Source of the DNA: Gammaproteobacteria bacterium | GTDB lineage: Bacteria > Pseudomonadota > Gammaproteobacteria > Natronospirales > REEB76 | NCBI GenBank assembly: GCA_027317045.1 | Contig: DAHVFI010000195.1 | Location: 1-13,821 of the forward strand | Direction: 5' to 3' | Length of the DNA stretch: 13,821 bases | Part shown: one piece after another, positions 1 through 8,260 of the stretch | Numbering within the stretch: the stretch's first letter is position 1 | Layout of the letters: every line of letters begins with the position of its first letter | Notes under the pieces: model-generated | The model's input: the letters and a program-made list of their open reading frames with translations, nothing else | What the model was told of the DNA's origin: nothing | The model's database searches: none | Position numbers and translations under genes: made by a program

Positions 1-1201
1 CCACCACACCCTTGTCCTGCTTCACGAGCGTGAGGGAGACAGCGCCGCCTTCGGGCGTGTATTTAATGGCGTTGTCCAGCAGGTTGCCGATGGCCTGGGA
101 GATCAGTTGACGATTGCCCCGGATGGTCACCGCATCGCTGATCTCGGTGGTGAAATGGATGTCCTTTTCCTCGGCCAGGGCTTCGTAGAGATCTGCGGCG
201 TCGCGGCATACGGCTGCCATATCCACTGCAGTCCATTCGCGGCGTGCGCCGGATTCAATTTGGGCGATGCTGAGAATAGCGTTCAAGGTGGCGACAATGC
301 CGTCAGTTTCTTCGATGGCCTTTTGCAGCGCCTCTTTCTGCCGGACCGCATCCGTGTTTTTCATGAGCGCCATTTCCGCGCGGCCGCGCAGGCGGGTGAG
401 GGGGCTGCGCAAATCATGGGCCACATTTTCCGTGACTTCGCGCGTGCTCTTCATGAGTTGCTCGATGCGTGTCAGCATGGCGTTAAGCTTGCTGGCAAGC
501 GCATCGAATTCATCTCGGCGGTGCTCTTCAGGGATACGCTGCGTCAGATCGCCGGCCATGATGGTATCGGCGGTGCGCATCACGGTCTGCAGGCGCCGCA
601 CCACGCTGCGTCCCACCAGCGCACCGCCCAGGAAACCCACGATCAACACCAGCACTACGGCGGCAATGGTCAGAATCAGGATGGCATTGCGCAGTTCGAT
701 AATTTCATCCAGCGATTGGCCCACCAGCAGGTGATAGCCGCCCGGCAGAGTCACTGCGACAGCGCGCAATTCGAACAGGTGGTTTTCGGGGTCCAGTCCC
801 GGTTGTTGGTGGCGTTCCAGGATGCGCAACGTGGCCAAGGTCATGCCGGCGTCACGGAGACCACCGGGCCAGGTGGAGAGCGAACCGGCCAGCGGCCGGA
901 AATGGGTGTCGGTGAGTAGGTACTGGCGCGGACCGGCGTCGCCGCTGTCGCTCGCGGCCAGGCCTTTGGTGGTGCTGAGGGCGGCGATGGTCTGTTGCAA
1001 TCCGCTGATACCTCTAAGTCCGTAGAGGCGGGTGAGGGCGGAGGTTTCCGCGCGCAGGCCGGCATCAATCTGTGTTTGCAGCTGGGAGATGGTCGCCCAG
1101 TAGATGACGGCGAAACAGACAATGGTGAGCAGGCACACAAAGCCCGCATAGCGCATGGTCAGCCGAAACGCGGTGGTGTCTACCAGCTTGATTTGATTCA
1201 C
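1..1201 (-). CDS. Sensor histidine kinase HK1 (partial, C-terminus beyond left edge)
   Basis: Inner-membrane sensor kinase, partner of the response regulator just upstream. I translated the minus strand: 400 codons are open to the window edge. Visible in order: first membrane segment at about residues 17-37, periplasmic sensor region about 40-170, second membrane segment about 172-195, HAMP linker about 198-250, and HisKA box ENVAHDLRSPLTRLRG with the phospho-acceptor His262. The N-box GNLLDNAIKYTPEGG starts at about 372. The window ends before the G1 and G2 ATP-lid motifs, so roughly 60-90 residues are missing. The start chosen is a GTG at 1201-1199, 2 bp after the regulator's stop, which implies co-transcription and translational coupling. 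No clear Shine-Dalgarno is seen, and an ATG at residue 16 would cut into the region before the first membrane helix. The ligand cannot be read from the sequence. The genetic context suggests a metal or toxic compound handled by the neighbouring efflux pump. Confidence 0.9.
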   Translation of the reverse strand, partial: MNQIKLVDTTAFRLTMRYAGFVCLLTIVCFAVIYWATISQLQTQIDAGLRAETSALTRLYGLRGISGLQQTIAALSTTKGLAASDSGDAGPRQYLLTDTHFRPLAGSLSTWPGGLRDAGMTLATLRILERHQQPGLDPENHLFELRAVAVTLPGGYHLLVGQSLDEIIELRNAILILTIAAVVLVLIVGFLGGALVGRSVVRRLQTVMRTADTIMAGDLTQRIPEEHRRDEFDALASKLNAMLTRIEQLMKSTREVTENVAHDLRSPLTRLRGRAEMALMKNTDAVRQKEALQKAIEETDGIVATLNAILSIAQIESGARREWTAVDMAAVCRDAADLYEALAEEKDIHFTTEISDAVTIRGNRQLISQAIGNLLDNAIKYTPEGGAVSLTLVKQDKGVV

Positions 1202-1203
1202 GA

Positions 1204-1878
1204 TCAGGGTTCGCGCAGGCAGTAGCCGGCGCCGCGGATGGTGTGGATCAATGGTTGGGTCGAATGCTTGTCGATCTTGGTGCGTAGGCGGCTCATGTGC
1301 ACGTCAATCACATTGGTCTGGGGATCGAAGTGATAACCCCAGACCTGCTCCAGCAGCATGGTGCGTGTGACCACCTGGCCCACGTGCAGCATCAGGTATT
1401 CCAGCAGTCGGAATTCGCGCGCCTGCAAGGCAATGGATTGACCTGTGCGTTTGACGCTGCGCTTGAGGCGGTCCATCTCAAGGTCCGCCACCCTCAGCGT
1501 CATTTCCGGAGCCGGCGCGGCGCGGCGGCGGGCAATCACTTGAACGCGCGCCAGCAGTTCCGCAAAAGCAAAGGGTTTGGCGAGATAATCATCGCCACCG
1601 CTTTGCAGACCTATGACCCGATCGTCCACGTCGGCGAGCGCCGTGAGGAACAGGACGGGGGTGGTATTTCCAGTGCTGCGCAATTCGCGCACCAGACTCA
1701 GGCCGTCCAGCCCTGGCAGCATGCGGTCCACGATGAGCGCGTCATAGCCGAAGGCCTGAGCCTGAAGCAGGCCGTCCGGCCCGGTGGCGGCATGCTCCGC
1801 CACATGGCCGCTCTCCTGCAAGCCTTTCATCAGGTAGGTGGCGGTTTCGGCATCGTCTTCGATGATGAGCAACTGCAT
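1204..1878 (-). CDS. OmpR-family response regulator RR1 (winged-helix)
   Basis: Cytoplasmic DNA-binding response regulator, 224 aa, a full-length OmpR/PhoB-type protein. The receiver domain (1-118) has the acidic pair at D8-D9, phospho-acceptor Asp51 in ALIVDRMLPGLDG, Thr79 and Lys101 (YLAKPFAF). The C-terminal winged helix (about 127-222) carries LQAREFRLLEYL, the recognition-helix segment TNVIDVHMSRLRTKID and the wing HTIRGAGYCL. An upstream ATG at 1938 would add 20 residues. I chose 1878 because MQLLIIEDD is the usual family N-terminus, and the longer form would run into the 1931-1946 palindrome. No Shine-Dalgarno is visible. It is followed by HK1 with a 2-bp gap and is transcribed divergently from OMF1, so it probably controls that operon and itself. 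Its recognition helix differs from that of RR2, so the two regulators probably read different sites. Confidence 0.95.
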   Translation of the reverse strand: MQLLIIEDDAETATYLMKGLQESGHVAEHAATGPDGLLQAQAFGYDALIVDRMLPGLDGLSLVRELRSTGNTTPVLFLTALADVDDRVIGLQSGGDDYLAKPFAFAELLARVQVIARRRAAPAPEMTLRVADLEMDRLKRSVKRTGQSIALQAREFRLLEYLMLHVGQVVTRTMLLEQVWGYHFDPQTNVIDVHMSRLRTKIDKHSTQPLIHTIRGAGYCLREP

Positions 1879-2028
1879 GGCAACAGCATAGGGCAAATGA
1901 CTGCCTGTAGGCCACTCAACTTGGGCAAAGATTAACAACAGTTAATGCCGCGACCGGGGACAAGTAATCCCATAAAACATAAAATGAGACCTTCCATTTC
2001 TGATGACGGAATGACATCCCGATTACCC
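1879..2028. promoter_or_regulatory. Divergent control region between RR1 and OMF1
   Basis: This 150-bp region separates the minus-strand regulator from the plus-strand efflux operon and is richer in A and T than the flanking genes. It holds the 1931-1946 palindrome and, downstream of it, two copies of CATAAA (1971-1976 and 1978-1983) that could serve as a -10 element for the plus-strand operon. No good -35 hexamer sits at 16-18 bp from either, which would fit an activator-dependent promoter. No convincing sigma-70 promoter was found for the minus strand. The assignment as a control region comes from its position; the individual elements are tentative. Confidence 0.5.
1931..1946. promoter_or_regulatory. 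Perfect AT-rich inverted repeat, candidate RR1 operator
   Basis: The sequence ATTAAC-AACA-GTTAAT is a perfect inverted repeat with 6-bp arms and a 4-bp spacer. It can also be read as two TTAA half-sites exactly 10 bp apart, about one helical turn, which is how many OmpR-family regulators (PmrA type, for example) arrange tandem half-sites. It lies 52 bp upstream of the RR1 start and about 80 bp upstream of the likely OMF1 start, the expected place for a shared operator. Binding by RR1 is inferred from position only. Confidence 0.45.
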
Positions 2029-3420
2029 ATGCACCTCTGGCCAACAAGCCGGTTTCTGACTGCCTGCCTGCTCGTGAGCAGCCTGGCGGGTTGCGCGCTG
2101 TATCACGCCCGGCCGTTGCCGCAGAAGCCGGATCTGCAGGCAGGTATCCGCCCTTTGCACATGGACGTGCGCGACATACATCTGCCCGGACTCAAACCGC
2201 ATCCTTTTGACCCCGCCAAGGGTCTCGACATGACCGACGTGGCGATACTCGCGGTGGTAAACAATCCAGCCCTGCGCACTGCCCGCGCCCAGGCCCATGC
2301 CGGTGAGGCGCAGGCCTTCGTGGCCGGCCTGCTGCCCGGGCCGCAGATCAATTACAGCCTGGATCATCCGACTCGCCAAGGGCCGCAATACGTCAGTGCC
2401 TACAGCGCCGGTCTCGCGTATGAACTCACCGCGCTGCTGGCACATGGCGCGGTGCGTGCCGCGTCACGCGCCACCGCCAAGCAGGTGGACCTTGATCTGC
2501 TGTGGCAGGAATGGCAAGTGGCGCAGCAGGCACGGCTACTGTATGTGGATTGCCTGACGAACAACCGCAAATTGGCATTGCTCACCCGTCTGCGCACCGG
2601 GATGCAGCAGCGTTATCAGGCGGAGCAGCGCGCCTATGCCGCGGGCAATCTGGCGCTGGACAGTCTCGGGCTTGATCTCGCCGCGCTGCAGAACGTGGAA
2701 TTATTGACTGGCAGCATTGGCACCGCCAAAAATGTCAGTTGCCGTTCCTTGAATGAAATACTTGGCTTGCAACCGGGGGTAGTGCTCAATCTGGTGTCGG
2801 GCAAGGAAACTGACATTACGCCCGATTCCACCGCGCTGGAACATGCTTTGACGGAACTTCCGCACCGCCGCCCCGATTTGCTGGCGCTGCAATACGGTTA
2901 TAAGAGTCAGGATGAGGAAGTATGGCGCGCAGTGTTGGCGCAGTTTCCGGGGATCAGCTTCGGCATCAACCGCGGCCAGGACACCAGTGATGTGCACACC
3001 ACTGGTTTCAGTGTGAGCATTAACTTCCCGTTCTTGAGCGGAGGTGCTGCGGCGGTGCACGCGGCGGCAGCCACCCGAGACGCGCTCTGGCAGCAATATC
3101 AGCAGCGTCTGGATGAAGCTTTGAGCGAAGTGCGGCTGGTGCAGGCGGATATCGGGGTGCTGAATAAGGAGCTTGCCAGTGCCAAGCGCGCCGCGCCGGA
3201 TGCGAAACAGATGCTGACAGGCGCCCAGGCCGCCTATGCGCGCGGTGATCTCACCGCGCCCGCCTATTACGACCTCAGCATCGCAGCGCTCAACAGTCAG
3301 CTTGCCCATATGGATATCCAGGCCCAGCGGCAACAACTTCAGATAGCGCTGGAAACCCTGCTGGGTCTGCCGCCGCAGGACCTGCAACACCCTGTTCCGA
3401 CCGATGAGAAGCAGCCATGA
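2029..3420 (+). CDS. Outer-membrane efflux lipoprotein OMF1 (TolC/OprM-type)
   Basis: Outer-membrane exit duct of the first tripartite RND pump; trimeric in characterised relatives. From ATG 2029 it is 463 aa with a lipoprotein signal ending in lipobox LAGC (Cys22), so the mature N-terminus is probably lipidated. The rest has the two-repeat, alanine- and glutamine-rich helical architecture of the OEP family. A β-strand pair occurs late, around the motif SVSINFPFLSGG, and alternates with long helices rich in Ala, Leu, Gln and Arg. Start choice is uncertain: the frame is open from 1945, with ATGs at 1984, 2011 and 2029. The last two give normal signal lengths (Cys at 28 or 22), whereas 1945 would overlap the palindrome. 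None has a strong ribosome-binding site. The stop overlaps the adaptor's ATG (ATGA), so the genes are translationally coupled. Confidence 0.92.
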   Translation: MHLWPTSRFLTACLLVSSLAGCALYHARPLPQKPDLQAGIRPLHMDVRDIHLPGLKPHPFDPAKGLDMTDVAILAVVNNPALRTARAQAHAGEAQAFVAGLLPGPQINYSLDHPTRQGPQYVSAYSAGLAYELTALLAHGAVRAASRATAKQVDLDLLWQEWQVAQQARLLYVDCLTNNRKLALLTRLRTGMQQRYQAEQRAYAAGNLALDSLGLDLAALQNVELLTGSIGTAKNVSCRSLNEILGLQPGVVLNLVSGKETDITPDSTALEHALTELPHRRPDLLALQYGYKSQDEEVWRAVLAQFPGISFGINRGQDTSDVHTTGFSVSINFPFLSGGAAAVHAAAATRDALWQQYQQRLDEALSEVRLVQADIGVLNKELASAKRAAPDAKQMLTGAQAAYARGDLTAPAYYDLSIAALNSQLAHMDIQAQRQQLQIALETLLGLPPQDLQHPVPTDEKQP

Positions 3421-4466
3421 AACGCGCACTCTTATATATGGGTCTTTTTACCGTACTGGCAGCGCCCCTGGCCCAGGCCGACGCGGATGCACCGACTGCA
3501 TCCCCGCAGGCGGTGACGGCGTTGGTGAAGACCGCGCCGATCACCGAGCGTCGCGTGGCTGAGAATCTGTCGGTGTACGGTACGGTGGAGCCGGCGCCGC
3601 GGGAGAACCTGACTCTGGCGGCGACCCGCGACAGCATCATCGCCGGCGTAGCGGTCAATCGCGGTGAGCGCGTACACAAGGGCCAGCTCCTGATCACGCT
3701 GTCACCCACGCCCCAGAGCCGTGTTGCCTGGACCCAGGCCAAATCGGGTTTGGCATTTGCCCGGATTTCGCTCAGGCGTACCCGCTCTTTATATAAGGAA
3801 CATCTGGCGACCCGCGATCAGCTGGCCGCCGCCGAGAAAGTCCTGGGCGACGCTCAAGCCACGCTGGCAGTGGCGCAGCAGGCCGGCGGCGGTGGGCCAC
3901 TGCCGATGCGTGCTTCCGCGGATGCGGTGGTGACCAGTGTGATGGTCAATACCGGCGAGCGGGTGGCGGCCAACAGCGCCTTGCTCACCCTTGCAGCTGA
4001 TGGCGGCCTGCAGGTACGCCTCGGTGTCGCGCCTGAACACGCCGCGGCGGTGCATGCCGGCCTGCCGGTGAGCTTGGCTTCGGTCTTCAATCCGCAGGGC
4101 ATTGCCACCAGCAAGATCGCCAGCGTCGGCGGGATGCTGGATAGCAATACCGGCCTAGTGGATGTGTTCGTGCCACTGCCGCGCAAAGCGCGGGGCTTCT
4201 TACCAGGCACCGCCGTTCAGGGTCAAATTGCACTCACCAGCACTCACGGTTTGGCGGTGCCGCGTTCTGCGGTGTTGCGCGATGCTCAAGGTGCCTATGT
4301 ATTCATTATTACCAAACACACGGCGCGCCGCGTCGATGTGAAGATCAGCGCCGATGACGGTACCTGGCTCGCGGTCAGCGGCGATCTCAAGGCCGGTGAG
4401 CCGGTGGTCACGCTCGGCAATTACGAACTTCGGGACGGCATGGCGGTACGGGAGCAGACGCCTTGA
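3417..4466 (+). CDS. RND periplasmic adaptor MFP1 (membrane-fusion protein)
   Basis: Periplasmic adaptor linking RND1 to OMF1, 349 aa. A Sec signal peptide (about 1-22) has a likely cleavage after AQA and no lipobox. Both halves of the lipoyl (barrel-sandwich) domain are clear: GVAVNRGERVHKGQLLITL at about 77-95 and VTSVMVNTGERVAANSALL at about 172-190. Between them is a helical hairpin (about 100-155) ending in a glycine run. The β-barrel follows (about 197-275), then a membrane-proximal domain with AVPRSAVLRDAQGAYVFII. At 349 aa it is at the short end of the family because the hairpin is short. A purine-rich GAGAAG lies 5 bp upstream of the ATG, which overlaps the OMF1 stop. The 3' end overlaps the TTG start of RND1. 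Substrate class cannot be read from the sequence. Confidence 0.93.
   Translation: MKRALLYMGLFTVLAAPLAQADADAPTASPQAVTALVKTAPITERRVAENLSVYGTVEPAPRENLTLAATRDSIIAGVAVNRGERVHKGQLLITLSPTPQSRVAWTQAKSGLAFARISLRRTRSLYKEHLATRDQLAAAEKVLGDAQATLAVAQQAGGGGPLPMRASADAVVTSVMVNTGERVAANSALLTLAADGGLQVRLGVAPEHAAAVHAGLPVSLASVFNPQGIATSKIASVGGMLDSNTGLVDVFVPLPRKARGFLPGTAVQGQIALTSTHGLAVPRSAVLRDAQGAYVFIITKHTARRVDVKISADDGTWLAVSGDLKAGEPVVTLGNYELRDGMAVREQTP
4450..4454 (+). promoter_or_regulatory. Ribosome-binding site that fixes the TTG start of RND1
   Basis: GGGAG lies 8 bp upstream of TTG 4463, inside the end of the adaptor gene. It supports the rare TTG start, which gives the typical RND N-terminus MNFAAFLQRHRR just before the first membrane helix. 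Confidence 0.6.
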
Positions 4467-7400
4467 ATTTTGCGGCGTTCCTGCAACGCCATCGCCGCTC
4501 ATTGGTGTTCCTGGCGGCGGCGCTTGTCCTCGGGGGCGTACTGGCTGCCTTCAAGCTGCCGGTAGCCATGCTGCCGTATGTACAGCCTCCGCGTATCGTG
4601 GTGATGCTGGACGCGGGCGATCGGCCTGCCTCGCAGATGGAGCTTGCGGTAACGCGCCCGGTGGAAATCGCAGTGCGTGATATTCCGGGCGTATTATCGG
4701 TGCGTTCCATCACCAGTCGCGGCAGCGCCCAGATTTCCGTGAATTTCGCCTGGGGTCAGGACATGGCGCGGGCACTGCTGGAGGTGTCGTCCAAGATCAG
4801 TCTGATGCTGCCGGATCTGCCGGCGAATACGCGCTTCACCGTGGAACGGCGCGATCCCACGGTCTTCCCGGTGATTGCCTACAGCCTGACTTCCAAAACA
4901 GAAAGCCTGGTGCAATTGCGGGATATCGGTCTTTATCAATTGCAGCCGCTGTTATCGCGTGTGCCGGGGGTCGCGCGCGTGGGGGTACAGGGCGGAGAGC
5001 AGGCGGAATATCATGTGGACGTGGACCCGGCCAGACTGCGTGCGCTGAATCTGTCTCTTGCCGATGTCGTCAAAGCCATTTCTGCGGGCAATACACTGAC
5101 CGCCGTGGGCCGTTTGGAAGATCATTACAAGCTCTATCTGCTGGTTTCAAAAGCGCAACTCAGCGATATAAAACGCATCCAGGACGTGGTATTACGGCGT
5201 GGACCCGATGGCGTGGTAACCGTGGGTGAGGTGGCGCAGGTGAGCCTGTCCACGGTGCCGCAATGGATCCGGGTAACGGCCAACGGGCGCGATGCGGTGC
5301 TGCTTAACATCTTCCAGCAACCCCGCGCCAATACCGTGCAGATTGACCATGACATTGAGCAGCAGCTTCAGGCTTATCGCGTGAAATTGCCTGTGGATGT
5401 GCACATCAGCAAGTGGTATGACCAGAGTAACCTGATTATTGCTTCTGCGCACAGCGTACGCGACGCTATTTTCATCGGCGTGATCCTGGCAGCACTGGTG
5501 CTGCTGGTATTTCTGCGCAGCTACAAGATCACCATTATCAGCATCCTGATAGTGCCATCTGCCATCGCCATTACGATACTGCTGCTCTATACGTTGCACA
5601 TGAGCTTCAATATCATGACCCTGGGTGGCATTGCCGCCGCCGTGGGCCTGGTCATAGACGACGTGGTGGTCATGTGTGAGCACATCGTGCGGCGTATACG
5701 CGAGGTTCGCCATCAACCGCCACATGAACGTGTCCTGTGGGCGGCCAAGGAATTCACCCGGCCGCTGATGGGGTCCTCCGCGTCCACCATCATCATCTTT
5801 CTGCCGTTGGCGTTTCTCGGCGGTATCACCGGCGCGTTCTTCAAATACCTTTCGCTTACCATGGCCAGCACACTCATCATTTCCTTTCTGTTGGCGTGGC
5901 TGGTGGTGCCGGTGCTCGCGGGCTGGTTTCTAAAGGACAAGGATGGAAAGGCAGAGCATTTCGGCTGGCTGGCGAGCCGCGCGCACCGGTTTTACGCCTG
6001 GCTGATGCCGCGCCTGCTGCGCCGGCCCGCATGGCTGCTGGTGGGGCTGATCCCATTCATGCTACTGGGATACATCGGTTACCACGAGGTCGGCACGGGG
6101 TTCCTGCCGCATATGGATCAGGGCGGCTTCACCTTGGATTACCTGGCACCGCCCGGTACCTCGCTCACGGAAACCGACCGCCTGCTGCGTCAAGTGGAAC
6201 GAATCCTGCAGCACAATCCCAACGTGGAGAGTTACTCGCGGCGCACCGGTGCGCAATTGGGTGGCGGCGTCACCGAGGCGAATACCGGCGATTTTTTCGT
6301 GCGTCTCAAGCCCTTGCCACGGGAACCCATTGAAAAAGTAATGAGCGAGGTGCGCACGGCCATCAACCAGCAGGTACCCGGCTTGCAGATTGATCTGTCG
6401 CAGCTCCTGGAAGACATGATTGGCGACATGACCTCCGTGCCTCAGCCGGTGGAGATCAAGCTCTTCAGTACCAATACCGATGAAATCCTCAAGCTCGCAC
6501 CCAAGGTGGCAGCCGCCATCAGCAAGGTGCCTGGAATCGTTGATGTTTATGACGGTGTGGTGTACGCCGGTGATGCCCTGGATATCCATGTGAATACCAT
6601 CAAGGCCGGTTTGCTGGGTCTTGACTCGGGCAACATTGCGCAGCAACTGGATACCTACTTGCAGGGCACGGTGGCGACCCAGGTGCAGCAGGGGGTCAAA
6701 TTTGTGGGCATCCGTGTTTGGACACCGCGGAACCTGCGGTTGCGCACCGGCCAATTGGAGAAGTTACCCATCCGTGCGGCAAACGGCAAAGTGTTTCCCC
6801 TCGGGCAGGTTGCCACTATTGCCACTATCACCGGCCAGCCGGAGATTGACAGCGACAATCTGAAACGCATGTTCGCGGTGACTGCGCGTATCAGTGGCCG
6901 GAGTCTTGGTGCCACCATTACCGATGTGAAATCGGCGCTGGCAAAACCGGGATTGATCCCGCAAAACGTGGAAGTGCAGTTGGGCGGCCTCTACAAACAG
7001 CAGCAGATCGCATTTCGTGGTTTGGCGATTGTGTTTGCGGCCGCCGTGGCCTTGATTTTCGTTTTGTTGTTGTTCCTGTATGAAGGCTTCCGCATTGTGA
7101 TTTCCATCATGACTGCGCCACTGCTGGCGGTGGGCATTGTGTTTTTTGCCCTGTGGCTCACGGGCATCGAGCTCAACATTACCGCCATGATGGGCATGAC
7201 TATGATCATAGGCATCGTCACCGAAGTAGCGATCTTCTATTTCTCGGAGTTCGTGGAGCTGAAGCACGCGGAAAATTTCGCGCGGGCGTTGGTGGAAGCC
7301 GGGCTCAACCGCATGCGGCCCATCGCCTTGACTACCCTGACCACCATCCTGGCGTTGCTGCCGCTGGCACTGGATCTCGGCCAGGGTGCGGCCATGCAGC

Positions 7401-7564
7401 AGCCGCTAGCGGTGGCTATCATCGCCGGCGAAGCGGTGCAATTGCCGCTGGTGCTCATCGTCATGCCGGTGATCTACTATCTGTTGATGGGCGGCTGGCG
7501 CAAGGACCATCAGCCGCCCCAGGCCACCGAACAAGGGGTTGCGTCGTATGATGGTGTGGACTGA
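4463..7564 (+). CDS. RND efflux permease RND1 (AcrB/CusA superfamily, HAE/HME hybrid features)
   Basis: Inner-membrane proton-driven pump of the first tripartite system, 1033 aa, full length for the superfamily. The duplicated RND layout is clear: TM1 at about 13-30; first periplasmic loop with LPYVQPPRIVV and the VTRPVEIAV segment; TM2-TM6 at about 335-490; TM7 at about 522-540; second periplasmic loop starting GTGFLPHMDQGG; TM8-TM12 at about 850-1010. TM4 reads GLVIDDVVVM with the proton-relay pair Asp399-Asp400, as in AcrB-type HAE pumps. TM10 reads GIVTEVAIFYFSEF, with Glu921 where AcrB has its essential Lys; a TM10 glutamate is typical of CusA-type metal pumps. TM11 has RMRPIALTTL, which is AcrB-like. 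The start is TTG (TTGA overlap with MFP1) backed by GGGAG. RR2 follows after 24 bp with no terminator. The efflux role is firm; drug versus metal substrate is open. Confidence 0.95.
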   Translation: MNFAAFLQRHRRSLVFLAAALVLGGVLAAFKLPVAMLPYVQPPRIVVMLDAGDRPASQMELAVTRPVEIAVRDIPGVLSVRSITSRGSAQISVNFAWGQDMARALLEVSSKISLMLPDLPANTRFTVERRDPTVFPVIAYSLTSKTESLVQLRDIGLYQLQPLLSRVPGVARVGVQGGEQAEYHVDVDPARLRALNLSLADVVKAISAGNTLTAVGRLEDHYKLYLLVSKAQLSDIKRIQDVVLRRGPDGVVTVGEVAQVSLSTVPQWIRVTANGRDAVLLNIFQQPRANTVQIDHDIEQQLQAYRVKLPVDVHISKWYDQSNLIIASAHSVRDAIFIGVILAALVLLVFLRSYKITIISILIVPSAIAITILLLYTLHMSFNIMTLGGIAAAVGLVIDDVVVMCEHIVRRIREVRHQPPHERVLWAAKEFTRPLMGSSASTIIIFLPLAFLGGITGAFFKYLSLTMASTLIISFLLAWLVVPVLAGWFLKDKDGKAEHFGWLASRAHRFYAWLMPRLLRRPAWLLVGLIPFMLLGYIGYHEVGTGFLPHMDQGGFTLDYLAPPGTSLTETDRLLRQVERILQHNPNVESYSRRTGAQLGGGVTEANTGDFFVRLKPLPREPIEKVMSEVRTAINQQVPGLQIDLSQLLEDMIGDMTSVPQPVEIKLFSTNTDEILKLAPKVAAAISKVPGIVDVYDGVVYAGDALDIHVNTIKAGLLGLDSGNIAQQLDTYLQGTVATQVQQGVKFVGIRVWTPRNLRLRTGQLEKLPIRAANGKVFPLGQVATIATITGQPEIDSDNLKRMFAVTARISGRSLGATITDVKSALAKPGLIPQNVEVQLGGLYKQQQIAFRGLAIVFAAAVALIFVLLLFLYEGFRIVISIMTAPLLAVGIVFFALWLTGIELNITAMMGMTMIIGIVTEVAIFYFSEFVELKHAENFARALVEAGLNRMRPIALTTLTTILALLPLALDLGQGAAMQQPLAVAIIAGEAVQLPLVLIVMPVIYYLLMGGWRKDHQPPQATEQGVASYDGVD

Positions 7565-7588
7565 AATCACCCGGCATGATATCCGCAG

Positions 7589-8260
7589 ATGCACATTCTG
7601 ATCGCCGAAGACGAAGCCAAGACCAGCGCCTACCTGGTGAAGGGGCTGACTGAAAACGGCTATACGGTGGATATGGCCGCGGACGGGCGTGGCGCCCTGC
7701 GTCTTGCCCAGGAGCATGTCTATGATGCGCTGGTGCTGGATGTGATGCTGCCGCTGCTGGACGGCTGGTCGGTGGTACAAGCACTGCGTGCCGCCGGCAA
7801 CCGCATCCCGGTGCTGTTTCTGACGGCACGCGACCGCGTCGAGGATCGGGTGCGCGGTCTGGAACTCGGCGGTGACGATTACCTGGTAAAGCCGTTCGCG
7901 TTTTCTGAACTGCTGGCACGCCTGCGTTCACTGCTGCGGCGCGGATCGCAATTCCAATCCGAGATGCTGCGGGTTGCCGATCTGGCAATTGACCCAGTGC
8001 GACATCAGGTTGAGCGTGCCGGGCAGACGCTGCACCTCACGCCCAAGGAGTTCGCGTTGCTGGCGTTACTGGTGCGCAATCCCGGTCGGGTGCTGGCACG
8101 CGTTGAAATTGCCGAAAGTGTCTGGGGCGTGGATTTCGATACCCAGACGAACGTCGTGGATGTGGTGATACGTCGCTTGCGCGCCAAAGTGGATGCGCCA
8201 TTCGATTGTCCCTTGATTCATACCATGCGTGGCATGGGTTATGTCCTTGAAAGGCGCTAA
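7589..8260 (+). CDS. cusR: CusR/CopR-class heavy-metal response regulator RR2
   Basis: Cytoplasmic OmpR-family activator, 223 aa. The receiver has E7-D8, phospho-acceptor Asp51 (LVLDVMLPLLDGW), Thr79 and Lys101 (YLVKPFAFSELLARLRSLLRR). The winged helix contains LTPKEFALLALLVRNPGRVLAR, the recognition segment TNVVDVVIRRLRAKVD and HTMRGMGYVLE. This C-terminal half closely resembles the copper regulator CusR and its relatives CopR, SilR and CzcR, so the symbol is a family-level assignment. It sits 24 bp after RND1 and overlaps HK2, so it is probably co-transcribed with both. Only a weak ribosome-binding site is visible. A close match to the CusR/CopR operator lies about 1.4 kb downstream, ahead of the second pump, which supports a copper- or silver-type regulon. 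The actual metal is inferred, not seen. Confidence 0.93.
   Translation: MHILIAEDEAKTSAYLVKGLTENGYTVDMAADGRGALRLAQEHVYDALVLDVMLPLLDGWSVVQALRAAGNRIPVLFLTARDRVEDRVRGLELGGDDYLVKPFAFSELLARLRSLLRRGSQFQSEMLRVADLAIDPVRHQVERAGQTLHLTPKEFALLALLVRNPGRVLARVEIAESVWGVDFDTQTNVVDVVIRRLRAKVDAPFDCPLIHTMRGMGYVLERR

Noticed and set aside
107..919. 270-codon open frame on the plus strand at the left edge
   Set aside because: It is opposite HK1, whose HAMP, HisKA and N-box motifs are unmistakable on the minus strand.
1898..1910. TGACTGCCTGTAG in the divergent region as a degenerate copper box
   Set aside because: Spacing is 3 rather than 4 and both half-sites carry mismatches; the nearby palindrome is a much better operator candidate.
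2701..3429. 242-codon open frame on the minus strand opposite OMF1
   Set aside because: Antisense to a well-supported gene, low-complexity composition and no family features.
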